Shown: positions 36,162 through 52,212, numbered from the stretch's first letter. The stretch: DNA of 64,000 nt from JAMXLO01 sp963818775 (GCA_963818775.1 CAWFUF010000004.1:62001-126000); one strand, 5' to 3'. Notes: generated by a model from the letters alone, not told the origin. Numbers and translations: made by a program.

Positions 36162-37580
36162 TCAGAAGGTTATGGTGTTGCGGAGGCCGAAGATGGCCTC
36201 GTTGCCGATGCGTTGGGTCGGCTGGTTCGGGTTGAGGATGCCGCCTCCGGGGTTGAACACATACTGGAAGTCCGGCTGCACCTGCCACCAGGGCGCGACG
36301 GTGTACTGATAGGTGACCTCGATGAAGGTTTCCGTGGTGCGGACTGGGTTGAACGCGCCGGAGAAGAAAGCGACAGAGCGGTCGAATGCCTGTGCCCCGC
36401 CACTCACCTGCGCGATGCCGAAGCCGACGCCCACCGTGTCGTTGTCGCGACCCTCGAAGGGCGCCTTCAGGGTGATACCAGCGTTGACGCTGAAATTGAT
36501 CAGGTTGCGGTCGCCTGGCGCACCCATCAGCCGAGCGAACACGCTGACGGAGCGAGGGCTGTCCTCCGAGGGGCGCCAGATCATCTGGTCCGCCACCCCG
36601 TAGATGCTGAAGTTGTTCCACTGCGTCAGGGCGATACCGGTGCTGGCAGGATCGGCCAGCGACAGTCCCGTATTGTCGAACTGCTGATCGGGGAACGGCC
36701 CTGAGTTGTACCAGAAGCCCAGCTTGTAGGTGCCTGGCAGCCTGGAGGCCGTGGCGCCATGAACTACGTCGCCGTTGCCGGGCTGGTTCATCGTGTACTG
36801 GATCTCGCCTATCACGAGCGCGCCGGTGCGCAGGTTGAAATTGCCGCCCCAGAGGGTGCTGCCGCGCAACTGTCCGTCGTCGTTGAACGGGCCGCCTGGC
36901 GGGTTGTCGGCAAAGACTCCGAGCAGCGTGGTGATGCCGTAGCCGGGCTGCGTGCGCAGACGCACGCCTAGCGACGACAGTGGATAGGCTGGGCCGCCGG
37001 CATAGAGGTCGGCCGAGGGGAGCATTGGCCAGCCCATCACGGTATTGAGGAACATGCTGGAACCCTGGCTGGTCATGAACTCCTGATCGAGGCTCTGCTG
37101 GCCAAGCTTCACGTCGATGCGACCGTCGAGGAATGACTGCTGGTACCAAACCTCCCACAGTCGCGTGGTATCCGCGGCAAGGAAGCCGCTGGGGGTCTGC
37201 AAGTTTAGCAGGTTATCGGTGGCGATGTTGCGGCCGCGGATGTTCCAGGCGCTGACGTTGAACGTGCCGCCCTCCCAGCCAAAGGCGCGCTGGGTATCGA
37301 GGCCGACGCTCAACAGGGTCACGCCGTCGTAGCTGGCGCCGCGCTGGACACCACCCGTGACGTTGCCCCAGACCTCGTTGACGTCCTGGACCCCGATGGT
37401 GATGCCAAGGTTCCACAGGCCCGAGCGCACGCCGCCCGCGCCGCCCAACAAATTGCTGCGGGTCCAGAGGCCGGTCATGAAACCTGGTTGCTGGTCATCC
37501 TGCGCGCACGCCGCGCTTGTCCAAAGTGCCGAGGCGAGGCAGGCGGTCGCCATCGCACAGCGGGTTGGGCGCGTTAGCAT
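36162..37580 (-). CDS. oprB: OprB-family carbohydrate-selective porin
   Basis: A 472-residue outer-membrane beta-barrel. The signal peptide ends at about AACAQ. WNLGITIGVQDVNEVWGN, AFGWEGGTFNVSAWNIRG and LWEVWYQQSFLDGRIDVKLG are OprB signatures. The barrel ends with the aromatic residue ITF, the BAM recognition end. It lies between hemP and the propeller gene on the same strand, with gaps of 87 and 71 bases, suggesting it imports something linked to iron or heme rather than sugar only. Confidence 0.92.
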   Translation of the reverse strand: MLTRPTRCAMATACLASALWTSAACAQDDQQPGFMTGLWTRSNLLGGAGGVRSGLWNLGITIGVQDVNEVWGNVTGGVQRGASYDGVTLLSVGLDTQRAFGWEGGTFNVSAWNIRGRNIATDNLLNLQTPSGFLAADTTRLWEVWYQQSFLDGRIDVKLGQQSLDQEFMTSQGSSMFLNTVMGWPMLPSADLYAGGPAYPLSSLGVRLRTQPGYGITTLLGVFADNPPGGPFNDDGQLRGSTLWGGNFNLRTGALVIGEIQYTMNQPGNGDVVHGATASRLPGTYKLGFWYNSGPFPDQQFDNTGLSLADPASTGIALTQWNNFSIYGVADQMIWRPSEDSPRSVSVFARLMGAPGDRNLINFSVNAGITLKAPFEGRDNDTVGVGFGIAQVSGGAQAFDRSVAFFSGAFNPVRTTETFIEVTYQYTVAPWWQVQPDFQYVFNPGGGILNPNQPTQRIGNEAIFGLRNTITF

Positions 37581-37667
37581 GCTGGGTGCCTCCTTTGTCG
37601 GGACTGGGTTCCAGGCTGGCTTCCGCGCGTCGTTGGTGACGTAGGGGGCTGAAGGTGGGGACCAAGG

Positions 37668-37864
37668 CTACTTGGTCAGGATCAGCTTGTCCGAAGCCGT
37701 GATCCGCAGTCGGTATTCCTCGGTGCGTGGCGAATGATGATGACACGCTCGCCGGCCATCAGGTCATGCGTGGAGATCGCGCTATGGGTCGGCGCGGCAG
37801 CCCCATCGATGGACGGTCTGATCGAGGGGCTGGCAGGCGGTTCGTTTGCCACCGCGGTCACCAC
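37668..37864 (-). pseudogene. hemP: Hemin uptake protein HemP, frameshifted
   Basis: Small cytosolic protein tied to iron/heme uptake loci. The first frame gives HDLMAGERVIIIRHA up to about 37727. The family ending EEYRLRITASDKLILTK then follows in another frame and stops at 37668. Adding one base near 37726 restores a 65-residue HemP (IRHGTEEYRLR). The start is uncertain: GTG at 37864 is the best visible choice. A Fur-like palindrome lies 66 bases upstream. The C-terminal motif makes the identity strong even with the frameshift. Confidence 0.78.
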
Positions 37865-37930
37865 GCGATGCGGCAGCGGACGGGAGAGGGGCGGGGCAGG
37901 GGCATTTGATGCGGGTCCTCCGGGCGATAA

Positions 37931-37945
37931 TGCGAGTGATTCGCA
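37931..37945 (-). promoter_or_regulatory. Fur-like operator upstream of hemP
   Basis: TGCGA (37931-37935), centre GTGAT, TCGCA (37941-37945), a perfect 5-bp inverted repeat. It resembles the TGCGAAT-ATTCGCA-type Fur boxes of alphaproteobacteria. On the minus strand it abuts a -10-like CATTAT, so a bound regulator would block hemP transcription. No binding data; inferred from pattern and position. Confidence 0.65.
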
Positions 37946-38097
37946 ACTGGCCCCGCACTCCTACTACGGGTTGGAAAATCCGGTCAACCGTAGCCGTGAG
38001 ACTTTCGCCAGCCGGTCATGTGAGGTGTGAGACGGATCACTGCGGTGCCGCCTTCCGGACGGCAAATTCGCTGTGGCGCGAGGGAAGGAGAAGCCAG

Positions 38098-38307
38098 ATG
38101 AGCACCATGATCACAATAACCGTGGTTCCGGCTGACGCGATGCACGCCGATCCACGGCGGGAGCGGGGAGCAACTGGCTTGACACGCCTGTGGCGCTCTC
38201 TGATCGCTAGGTGGACGGGCCGTATGGAGCGGCGGATCGAAGCGGATCTTCGATGGCTCGATCATCCCGGGGTCCTAGATGATCACCGGGGCGCGTCTCG
38301 TCGCTGA
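38098..38307 (+). CDS. Small protein, DUF1127-like
   Basis: A 69-residue basic protein with a strong ribosome site (GGGAAGGAGAAGCCAG) before the ATG. The C-terminal half TRLWRSLIARWTGRMERRIE then ADLRWLDHPGVLDDH resembles the Arg/Trp-rich helix and LDD turn of DUF1127 (YjiS-like) proteins, which in alphaproteobacteria can bind RNA. The likeness is partial. It lies between the hemP regulatory region and rplK. Confidence 0.55.
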   Translation: MSTMITITVVPADAMHADPRRERGATGLTRLWRSLIARWTGRMERRIEADLRWLDHPGVLDDHRGASRR

Positions 38308-38589
38308 CCGCACGCAGCGGGTGCCGAGCATCCGCTGACCGCGAATCTGGCCGGTTTGCTCGCAATGGCGGCAGATCACTGGGCGGACGACAGAGAGCGA
38401 TTCCTATGCGGCTCTTTGGCGTCTGCTGGCCGTCGAGGCCAGTCGCGACGGAGCCACCCCTGGACTCCACCGCCTCGGTCGGCTAAACGCCGGCGCTCCA
38501 TCGGAACGCGGGAGGCTGCTCCACCGCAAGTTGCGGTGGAGACGTCGTTTGCACCGCGGTCCCGGGACCCGAGGACAAGGACCAGGGAT
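38308..38589 (+). other. Intergenic leader upstream of rplK
   Basis: 282 bases with no convincing gene. A perfect hairpin CTCCACCGC/GCGGTGGAG with loop AAGTT lies at 38519-38541, about 50 bases before the rplK ATG, and is probably in its 5' leader. secE and nusG, normally found here, are absent. Confidence 0.6.
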
Positions 38590-39024
38590 ATGGCAAAGAA
38601 GATCGCCGGTTACATCAAGCTGCAAATTCCAGCGGGCAAGGCGAACCCCTCGCCGCCGGTTGGCCCCGCTCTCGGTCAGCGCGGGCTGAACATCATGCAG
38701 TTCTGCAAGGACTTCAACGCCCAGACGCAGAACATGGAGCCGGGGATGCCGGTGCCCGTGGTGATCACCGCCTACGCCGACCGCACATTCTCATTCATTA
38801 CCAAGACCCCGCCCAATACCTACTTCCTGATGAAGGCGGCGAAGGTCGACAAGGGCAGCCAGACCGTGGGCAAAAGCGCGCCGGTCGGCCAGATCACCAT
38901 GTCGCAGCTCCGCGAGATCGCTGAGCAGAAGATGAAGGACATGAACGCCAACGACGTCGACGGCGCGGTACGGATGCTGATCGGTTCCGCCCGCTCGATG
39001 GGCGTCACCGTGGTGGAGGGCTGA
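38590..39024 (+). CDS. rplK: 50S ribosomal protein L11 (uL11)
   Basis: A 144-residue GTPase-centre protein that binds 23S rRNA and stimulates elongation factors and RelA. IKLQIPAGKANPSPPVGPAL is the L11 N-terminal signature, and KTPPNTYFLMKAA and DVDGAVRMLIGSARSMGVTV follow. The start at 38590 (GGATATG) is set by MAKKIAGYIK. It opens the rplKA-rplJL-rpoBC region, 3 bases before rplA. Confidence 0.98.
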   Translation: MAKKIAGYIKLQIPAGKANPSPPVGPALGQRGLNIMQFCKDFNAQTQNMEPGMPVPVVITAYADRTFSFITKTPPNTYFLMKAAKVDKGSQTVGKSAPVGQITMSQLREIAEQKMKDMNANDVDGAVRMLIGSARSMGVTVVEG

Positions 39025-39027
39025 GCG

Positions 39028-39723
39028 ATGGCCAAGGACAAGCGGCTGAAGAAGGCGTACGAGACCGTCGATGCCACCAAGGCATACCCGCTGCCTGACG
39101 CGATCAAGCTGGTGAAGCAGAACGCCAAGGCGAAGTTCGACGAGACGGTGGAGATGTCGATGAACCTCGGCATCGATCCCCGGCACGCTGATCAGATGGT
39201 GCGCGGGCTGACCTCGCTGCCGAACGGCACAGGAAAGGCGGTACGGGTTGGGGTGTTTGCCCGGGGGCCAAAGGCCGAGGAGGCGCAGGCGGCTGGGGCC
39301 GACGTGGTGGGAGCCGAGGATCTAGCCGAGAAGGTGCAGGCAGGCGAAATCGCCTTTGACCGCTGCATTGCGACGCCGGACATGATGGGTGTGGTCGGCC
39401 GACTTGGCAAAATCCTGGGACCGCGCGGCCTGATGCCCAACCCCCGGTTGGGGACCGTCACGATGGACGTGAAGGGCGCAGTGACCGCGGCGAAGAGCGG
39501 GCAGGTGGAATTCCGCGCCGAGAAGGCGGGGATCATTCATGCCGGCATCGGCAAGGTGAGCTTCGAAGACGAGAAGCTGCTGGAGAATGCGCGGGCGCTC
39601 GCCGATGCCATCCAGAAGGCCAAGCCGACGGGGGCGAAGGGCACTTATGTGCAAAAGGTGGCACTCAGCTCGACGATGGGGCCGGGCGTGCGGGTGGATA
39701 TAGGAAGCTTGGCTCCGAATTAG
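39028..39723 (+). CDS. rplA: 50S ribosomal protein L1 (uL1)
   Basis: L1-stalk protein that helps release deacylated tRNA and represses its own operon by binding mRNA. It is 231 residues. NGTGKAVRVGVFARG, DMMGVVGRLGKILGPRGLMP and NPRLGTVTMDVKGAV are conserved. It starts 3 bases after the rplK stop and is followed by the L10 leader. Confidence 0.98.
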   Translation: MAKDKRLKKAYETVDATKAYPLPDAIKLVKQNAKAKFDETVEMSMNLGIDPRHADQMVRGLTSLPNGTGKAVRVGVFARGPKAEEAQAAGADVVGAEDLAEKVQAGEIAFDRCIATPDMMGVVGRLGKILGPRGLMPNPRLGTVTMDVKGAVTAAKSGQVEFRAEKAGIIHAGIGKVSFEDEKLLENARALADAIQKAKPTGAKGTYVQKVALSSTMGPGVRVDIGSLAPN

Positions 39724-39811
39724 TTTCGATCCCTCCTGCAAGGGGGAGGGACCGAATCACAGAATACGCCTGCCCTGATCGGCAGGCGGGCAGGGGACGC
39801 GAGTTCCCGAA

Positions 39812-39935
39812 CCTGTCCGAGACCGCACGTCCCCTCGGGTCAAGCGAGGGTTTAATGGACCGCAGGGTCCGCGCGCGGGAGACGGGAAAGGCCCTCGGAT
39901 CTGGTCCGGGGGTTGGTTCCGGCTTTTTGGACAGG
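39812..39935 (+). promoter_or_regulatory. Ribosomal protein L10 leader (rplJL autoregulation)
   Basis: CCTGTCC at 39812-39818 pairs with GGACAGG at 39929-39935 to close a long leader stem with internal hairpins, upstream of rplJ. The closing stem, position and GC-rich inner helices fit the L10(L12)4-binding leader family that lets L10 repress rplJL. Another hairpin (TCCCTCC/GGAGGGA, 39730-39751) just after rplA may trim or end the upstream message. Confidence 0.7.
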
Positions 39936-39998
39936 CGAACTAGGGCAACCCGGCCCTGGCGCGGTCCAAACGCGTCGAGGCCACACTGGAGACGGGAT

Positions 39999-40535
39999 GT
40001 GGACCGGACTGAAAAGCGGGAGTTTGTCGCCGGTCTGCACGAGGCGCTTGCCGCCACCTCGATGATCGTGGTCACCCACAACACGGGTCTCACGGTTGCC
40101 GAGGCGACGGATCTCAGGCGCCGGATGCGGGCAGCCGGCGTGACCTTCAGGATCGCGAAGAACCGCCTGGCCCACCTCGCCCTGGAAGGGACCCGATTCG
40201 ACGGCCTCAAGTCCATGCTGACCGGCCCGACCGCGCTTGCGTGGTCAACGGATCCGGTGGCGGCGGCCAAGGCGACCGTCGAGTTCGCCAGGACCAACGA
40301 GAAGCTCGTGCTGATCGGCGGGGCGCTTGGTCCCCAGACGCTGGACGCGTCCGGGGTGCGGGCACTGGCCGAACTGCCGAGCCTGGATGCGCTGCGCGCC
40401 CGCATCGTGGGGATGGTTGCCACCCCTGCGACTCGCGTTGCCGGCGTCCTCCAGGGCTCGGCCGGGCAGCTTGCTCGGGTTTTTGGCGCCTTTGCCAGGA
40501 AGAGCGAGGGCGGCGAGGCGGCCGTAGCGGCTTGA
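39999..40535 (+). CDS. rplJ: 50S ribosomal protein L10 (uL10)
   Basis: A 178-residue stalk base that binds L7/L12 dimers. It starts with GTG at 39999 (VDRTEKREFVAGLHEAL), preceded by GGAG at 7 bases; the longer frame reads through the leader and is rejected. MIVVTHNTGLTVAEATDLRR, FRIAKNRLA and LGPQTLDASGVRALAELPSL are L10 features. The C-terminal helix binds L12. It is expressed with rplL under the L10 leader. Confidence 0.96.
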   Translation: MDRTEKREFVAGLHEALAATSMIVVTHNTGLTVAEATDLRRRMRAAGVTFRIAKNRLAHLALEGTRFDGLKSMLTGPTALAWSTDPVAAAKATVEFARTNEKLVLIGGALGPQTLDASGVRALAELPSLDALRARIVGMVATPATRVAGVLQGSAGQLARVFGAFARKSEGGEAAVAA

Positions 40536-40603
40536 GAGCGTGCCCTGGACTACATCCGGGGTTGCATGGAACCAACAGACGACTAAATTAGGGACACACA
40601 CAA

Positions 40604-40987
40604 ATGGCTGATCTACAAAAGCTGGTGGATGAGCTGTCCAGCCTCACGGTGCTGGAGGCTGCGGAGCTTTCGAAGTTGCTCGAAGACAAGTGGGGCGTGT
40701 CTGCGGCCGCGCCGGTTGCGGTGGCGGCAGCCGCACCCGCTGCCGGAGCCGTGGCGGCCGCGCCGGCCGAAGAGCAGACCGAGTTCACCGTCATCCTGGC
40801 GAAGACGGGCGACAAGAAGATCAACGTGATCAAGGAGGTCCGCACCATCACCGGCCTCGGCCTGAAGGAGGCCAAGGACTTGGTCGAGGCCGCGCCCAAG
40901 CCGGTCAAGGAAGGCGTCGGCAAGGATGAGGTCGCGAAGATCCGCAAGATGCTGGAGGACGCCGGGGCTGCCGTGGAGGTCAAGTAG
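40604..40987 (+). CDS. rplL: 50S ribosomal protein L7/L12 (bL12)
   Basis: Stalk protein, 127 residues, in multiple copies on L10, recruiting translational GTPases. The N-terminal dimerisation helix LVDELSSLTVLEAAELSKLL is followed by an Ala-rich hinge. The C-terminal domain has the canonical KINVIKEVRTITGLGLKEAK and DLVEAAPKPVKEGVGKDEV. It is followed by a hairpin before rpoB. Confidence 0.99.
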   Translation: MADLQKLVDELSSLTVLEAAELSKLLEDKWGVSAAAPVAVAAAAPAAGAVAAAPAEEQTEFTVILAKTGDKKINVIKEVRTITGLGLKEAKDLVEAAPKPVKEGVGKDEVAKIRKMLEDAGAAVEVK

Positions 40988-41050
40988 CACGATCGAACGA
41001 ATCAAACTGGGCGCGCGGGCTCGCTGCACCGTCGCCCAACCGGATCTGAA

Positions 41051-41084
41051 AGCGGGCGGGAATCATGATGGTTCCCGCCCCGCT
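41051..41084 (+). terminator. rplL-rpoB attenuator-like hairpin
   Basis: AGCGGGCGGGAA (41051-41062) pairs with TTCCCGCCCCGCT (41072-41084) with one bulged C. No T-run follows, so partial termination or RNA processing is likelier than full termination. Attenuators between rplL and rpoB that lower rpoBC expression are common in bacteria. Confidence 0.6.
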
Positions 41085-41169
41085 CTGCGTTGCGGCGAGT
41101 GCTTCACCCGGGCGGCCGGGGCTTTCGTGGCCGCAGACGAGCGCATGGGCAAGTAGGTAGGCAGTATAT

Positions 41170-45345
<4,176 letters not shown>

Positions 45346-45361
45346 GACTAACCGATCCCTT

Positions 45362-45453
45362 CCGTCATGGCGGGCGAAGGCCCGCCATCCACGTCTTGCC
45401 TGTGTTATTGGCAGCAAAGCCGTGGATGGCCGGGCCAAGCCCGGCCATGACGG
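45362..45453. repeat. Palindromic repeat, family A, full double-hairpin copy
   Basis: Outer ends CCGTCATGG and CCATGACGG are inverted. The left inner hairpin is ATGGCGGGC-GAAG-GCCCGCCAT; the right one is ATGGCCGGGC-CAA-GCCCGGCCAT. GATCCACG-like and CGTGGAT segments join them. It fills the rpoB-rpoC gap, so it is transcribed and may fold or be processed by RNase III. Single-hairpin relatives occur at 59526 and 61200. Confidence 0.9.
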
Positions 45454-45485
45454 TCTTGCCTTAACCCTTAGAGGGTGAGAATCGC

Positions 45486-49649
<4,164 letters not shown>

Positions 49650-49676
49650 GTTACCAGGTCGCCGGTTGAGGCCATG

Positions 49677-49713
49677 AAGGCCGGTGGTGCGGAGCACCGC
49701 CGGCCTTCTCTCT
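49677..49713 (+). terminator. rpoBC intrinsic terminator
   Basis: AAGGCCGGTGGTGC (49677-49690), loop GGA, GCACCGCCGGCCTT (49694-49707): a 14-bp stem with one G-U pair, followed by CTCTCT. It lies 27 bases after the rpoC stop and closes the rplK-rpoC transcription region. Confidence 0.9.
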
Positions 49714-49769
49714 ACGTGGTGCCGCTGCAAGGCCAAGCGACCTGTTCGACCCGTGCAAAGGCCCCGTTG

Positions 49770-49931
49770 TCATTCTCGCCGCTCGGACTGAGCCGCTCGC
49801 AGGCGTTCGGCCATCGCCGCATATGTCGTCGCGAGCTCCAGCAGCGCCTCAGCGACGACCTCGCCGCTTACCAAAGAAGCCACGCGCCTATAGTGCGCTA
49901 CCTTCCGACGCAGCTCAGATTCGTCCGTGCT
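49770..49931 (-). CDS. Small hypothetical protein (Arg-rich helical), start unclear
   Basis: The minus frame gives a 53-residue helical sequence STDESELRRKVAHYRRVASL then LLELATTYAAMAERLRAA. This resembles small alphaproteobacterial hypothetical proteins of the type 'AHYRRxAxLxxD...LxELAxxYxxLA'. No ATG, GTG or TTG start is visible near the conserved part; a CTG at 49932 is the closest, and the frame extends upstream to 50120 over an opposite gene. It could be a remnant. Low-moderate confidence. Confidence 0.4.
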   Translation of the reverse strand, partial: STDESELRRKVAHYRRVASLVSGEVVAEALLELATTYAAMAERLRAAQSERRE

Positions 49932-49967
49932 CAGAGAACGGCGGGAGGTGCTATCCGTGGAGGTGAA

Positions 49968-50162
49968 ATGCCCGAGAGCTGGGATGCCGGCGAATATCGC
50001 GACCGGGCCACCGCGTGGCTGCAGAAGGCCGAGTTGCTCACCGCGGGGCGTGAACGGGACGCCTGTCTCGCCCTCGCCGAAGGCTATCTGAACTTGGCCA
50101 AGCTGCTCGAGGCGCAGCAAGGCGCGGCAATCGGCGGTGGAGCTGCCAAGCCATCATCGTGA
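49968..50162 (+). CDS. Small hypothetical protein
   Basis: A 64-residue protein with an excellent ribosome site (GGAGGTGAA before the ATG). The sequence YRDRATAWLQKAELLTAG and CLALAEGYLNLAKLLEAQ forms two amphipathic helices, the same general design as the divergent small protein on the other strand. Function unknown. It lies in the group inserted between rpoC and rpsL. Confidence 0.65.
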   Translation: MPESWDAGEYRDRATAWLQKAELLTAGRERDACLALAEGYLNLAKLLEAQQGAAIGGGAAKPSS

Positions 50163-50227
50163 AGCAAGACCAGCAGGTGCGCATCCGTGTAAGGCGTCGC
50201 GTAGCTGAACCTTTCCCCGCTCAATGA

Positions 50228-51238
50228 CTAACCATTGCCGGCAAGTCCTGCCATCGGGCGTTGTCCGAGCACCGGCGCGGCCGCATACCGTCGTGCCAGC
50301 GCGGCGCACACCATGAGCTGGATTTGGTGGAACAGCATCAGCGGCAGCACGATCAGCCCGACTGACTGGCCGGCGAACAACACGCTCGCCATGGGCAGAC
50401 CGCTCGCCAGGCTCTTCTTCGACCCGCAGAACACGATGGTGATCTGATCGGCGCGGCCGAAGCCCAGGAGCCGGCTGATCGCGGTGGTCGCCAGCAGCAC
50501 GGCAGCCAGAAGGCCCGCGTCCAGCAGCAGCAGCGTGGCGAAGTGCTCGGCGTCAAGCTGGTGCCAGATGCCGTGTGTCACGCCCTCGCTGAACGCGACA
50601 TACACGACCAGCAGGATCGAACCGCGATCCACGAGGCCGGTCAGCGCCTTGTGGCGGCCGACCCATTGTCCGAACAGCGGCCGGGCGAGCTGGCCGGCGG
50701 CAAACGGCAGCAGAAGCTGCACCACGATGTCGCCGATGGTGCTGGCCGAGAAGCCGCCATGCGCGTGGAGCAGCAGGCCCGCCAGTAGCGGCGTCAGCAG
50801 GATGCCGAACAGATTTGACGCGGTGGCCGCGCACAGCGCCGCGGCCACGTTGCCGCGCGCGATCGAAGTGAAGGCGATCGAGGACTGCACGGTGGACGGC
50901 AGCAGGCACAGCATCAGCAGCCCGCCCCACAGCGGCGGCGTCAGCAGGCCCGGCGCAATGGCGCGCGCCGTCAGGCCGAGGGCGGGGAACAGCAGGAACG
51001 TGCTGCTGAGTACCACCGCGTGCAGGCGCCAGTGCCGCGCGCCGGCAAGCGCCGCCTGTGGCGCCAGGCGGGCGCCCTGAAGGAAGAACATCAGCGCAAT
51101 GGCGCCGGTGCCGGCGTCGCTGGCCAGCGTCATGCCAAGGCCGTGGGCTGGCAGCGCAGAGGCGAGGGCCACCACGCCGAGGATGCTGGCGATGTAGGGG
51201 TCGATGTTCAGCCGGGAGAACAGCGTTTTCATGGCCAT
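50228..51238 (-). CDS. Bile acid:sodium symporter (SBF-like/BASS) family transporter
   Basis: A 336-residue membrane protein with about 9-10 helices. LPSTVQSSIAFTSIARGNVA, TASNLFGILLTPLLAGLLL and FCGSKKSLASGLPMA are hallmarks of the SBF-like subgroup (YfeH-type). Members import organic anions or other solutes with sodium or protons; the substrate here is unknown. It is divergent from a LysR gene across a 76-base gap with a LysR-type site, implying control by it. Confidence 0.9.
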   Translation of the reverse strand: MAMKTLFSRLNIDPYIASILGVVALASALPAHGLGMTLASDAGTGAIALMFFLQGARLAPQAALAGARHWRLHAVVLSSTFLLFPALGLTARAIAPGLLTPPLWGGLLMLCLLPSTVQSSIAFTSIARGNVAAALCAATASNLFGILLTPLLAGLLLHAHGGFSASTIGDIVVQLLLPFAAGQLARPLFGQWVGRHKALTGLVDRGSILLVVYVAFSEGVTHGIWHQLDAEHFATLLLLDAGLLAAVLLATTAISRLLGFGRADQITIVFCGSKKSLASGLPMASVLFAGQSVGLIVLPLMLFHQIQLMVCAALARRYAAAPVLGQRPMAGLAGNG

Positions 51239-51291
51239 GATTATCCAAATGCGCTGGCTTATTGTGAAGCGCGCTTACGAAGCTTACTGTT

Positions 51292-51306
51292 ATCATGAAT
51301 TGTGAT
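51292..51306. promoter_or_regulatory. Possible LysR-type operator (T-N11-A)
   Basis: ATCA (51292-51295), 7-base centre, TGAT (51303-51306): a dyad with a T-N11-A core (51293-51305) just upstream of the LysR ATG and facing the divergent transporter. It fits an LTTR autoregulatory site, but short dyads like this are common. Confidence 0.4.
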
Positions 51307-51314
51307 GAGCATCG

Positions 51315-52172
51315 ATGTTTGACCCCGCACTGCTGGAAAGCTTTCTCGCGGTTACCCAGGTTCGCAGCTTCAGCGAGGCGGGGCGCCGGCTCGGCCTCCG
51401 CCAGTCCACGATCAGCCAGCACATCCGCAAGCTGGAGGAGCAGGCAGGGCGGCGGCTGTTCGTGCGCGACACCCACTCGGTGGTGCCGACCGTCGATGGC
51501 GAGGCGATGGAGGGCTTCGCACGCTCCATCCTGGAGGCGGGCGAACGGGCGCGGCGCTACTTCGCGGGCTCGCAACTGCGGGGCCGGGTGCGCTTCGGCG
51601 CGTCCGAGGATTTCGTCACCTCGCGACTACCCGAGGTGTTGGCTGACTTCGTCCGACAGCATCCGCTGGTGGATCTGGCTCTGACCGTCGAGATGAGTGC
51701 AACGCTCTACCAGATGCTGGACGCGGGCGAACTCGACCTCGCGCTGTGCAAGCGCCGCGCCGGTGATGAACGTGGCCGATTGGTCTGGCGTGACCGGCTC
51801 GCCTGGATCGGCACCGAGACGACGCGGATCGATCTGGCACAGCCACTGCCGCTCATCCTCTACACACCGCCCAGCATCACCCGAACCGCGGCGCTCGAAA
51901 CGCTGGAGCGGGCGGGGAGGCCGTGGCGCATCGTCTGCTCGAGCGGTAGCCTGAGCGGGCTGCGTGCGGCCGCTCTGGCGGGTCTTGGCGTCACGGTGCA
52001 CGCACATGGACTGATGCCCGAGGGACTTTCGGAGATGCCGCCGGCGTACCGGCTTCCCGATCTTGGCGATGTGGAGTTCATTGTGTTGGGTGCCACGCGA
52101 CAGGAGCGCGGGCCGGCGGCTGAGCTGTCCGTGGCGATCCTGGCAAATGGCGGTCGGCTGCAACGGCGGTGA
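51315..52172 (+). CDS. LysR-family transcriptional regulator
   Basis: A 285-residue LTTR. The N-terminal winged helix is ESFLAVTQVRSFSEAGRRLG then LRQSTISQHIRKLEEQAG and RRLFVRD. A periplasmic-binding-protein-like effector domain follows (GRVRFGASEDFVTSRLPEVL). It probably controls the divergent BASS transporter. The cupin gene follows 40 bases downstream and may be co-transcribed. Confidence 0.92.
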   Translation: MFDPALLESFLAVTQVRSFSEAGRRLGLRQSTISQHIRKLEEQAGRRLFVRDTHSVVPTVDGEAMEGFARSILEAGERARRYFAGSQLRGRVRFGASEDFVTSRLPEVLADFVRQHPLVDLALTVEMSATLYQMLDAGELDLALCKRRAGDERGRLVWRDRLAWIGTETTRIDLAQPLPLILYTPPSITRTAALETLERAGRPWRIVCSSGSLSGLRAAALAGLGVTVHAHGLMPEGLSEMPPAYRLPDLGDVEFIVLGATRQERGPAAELSVAILANGGRLQRR

Positions 52173-52212
52173 GCGGTATGAGATCGCTGTTCACCTGACG
52201 GGGGAGGGCAGG

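Noticed and set aside
35191..37158. 655-residue minus-strand open frame spanning the propeller and porin genes
   Set aside because: It is a frame artefact: only the stretch from 36090 to about 35643 is real coding sequence (propeller N-terminus); the rest is out of frame with oprB and with the propeller C-terminus.
37682..38590. tRNA gene or secE/nusG hidden upstream of rplK
   Set aside because: No T-arm or acceptor pairing and no SecE membrane helix or NusG KOW motif in any frame.
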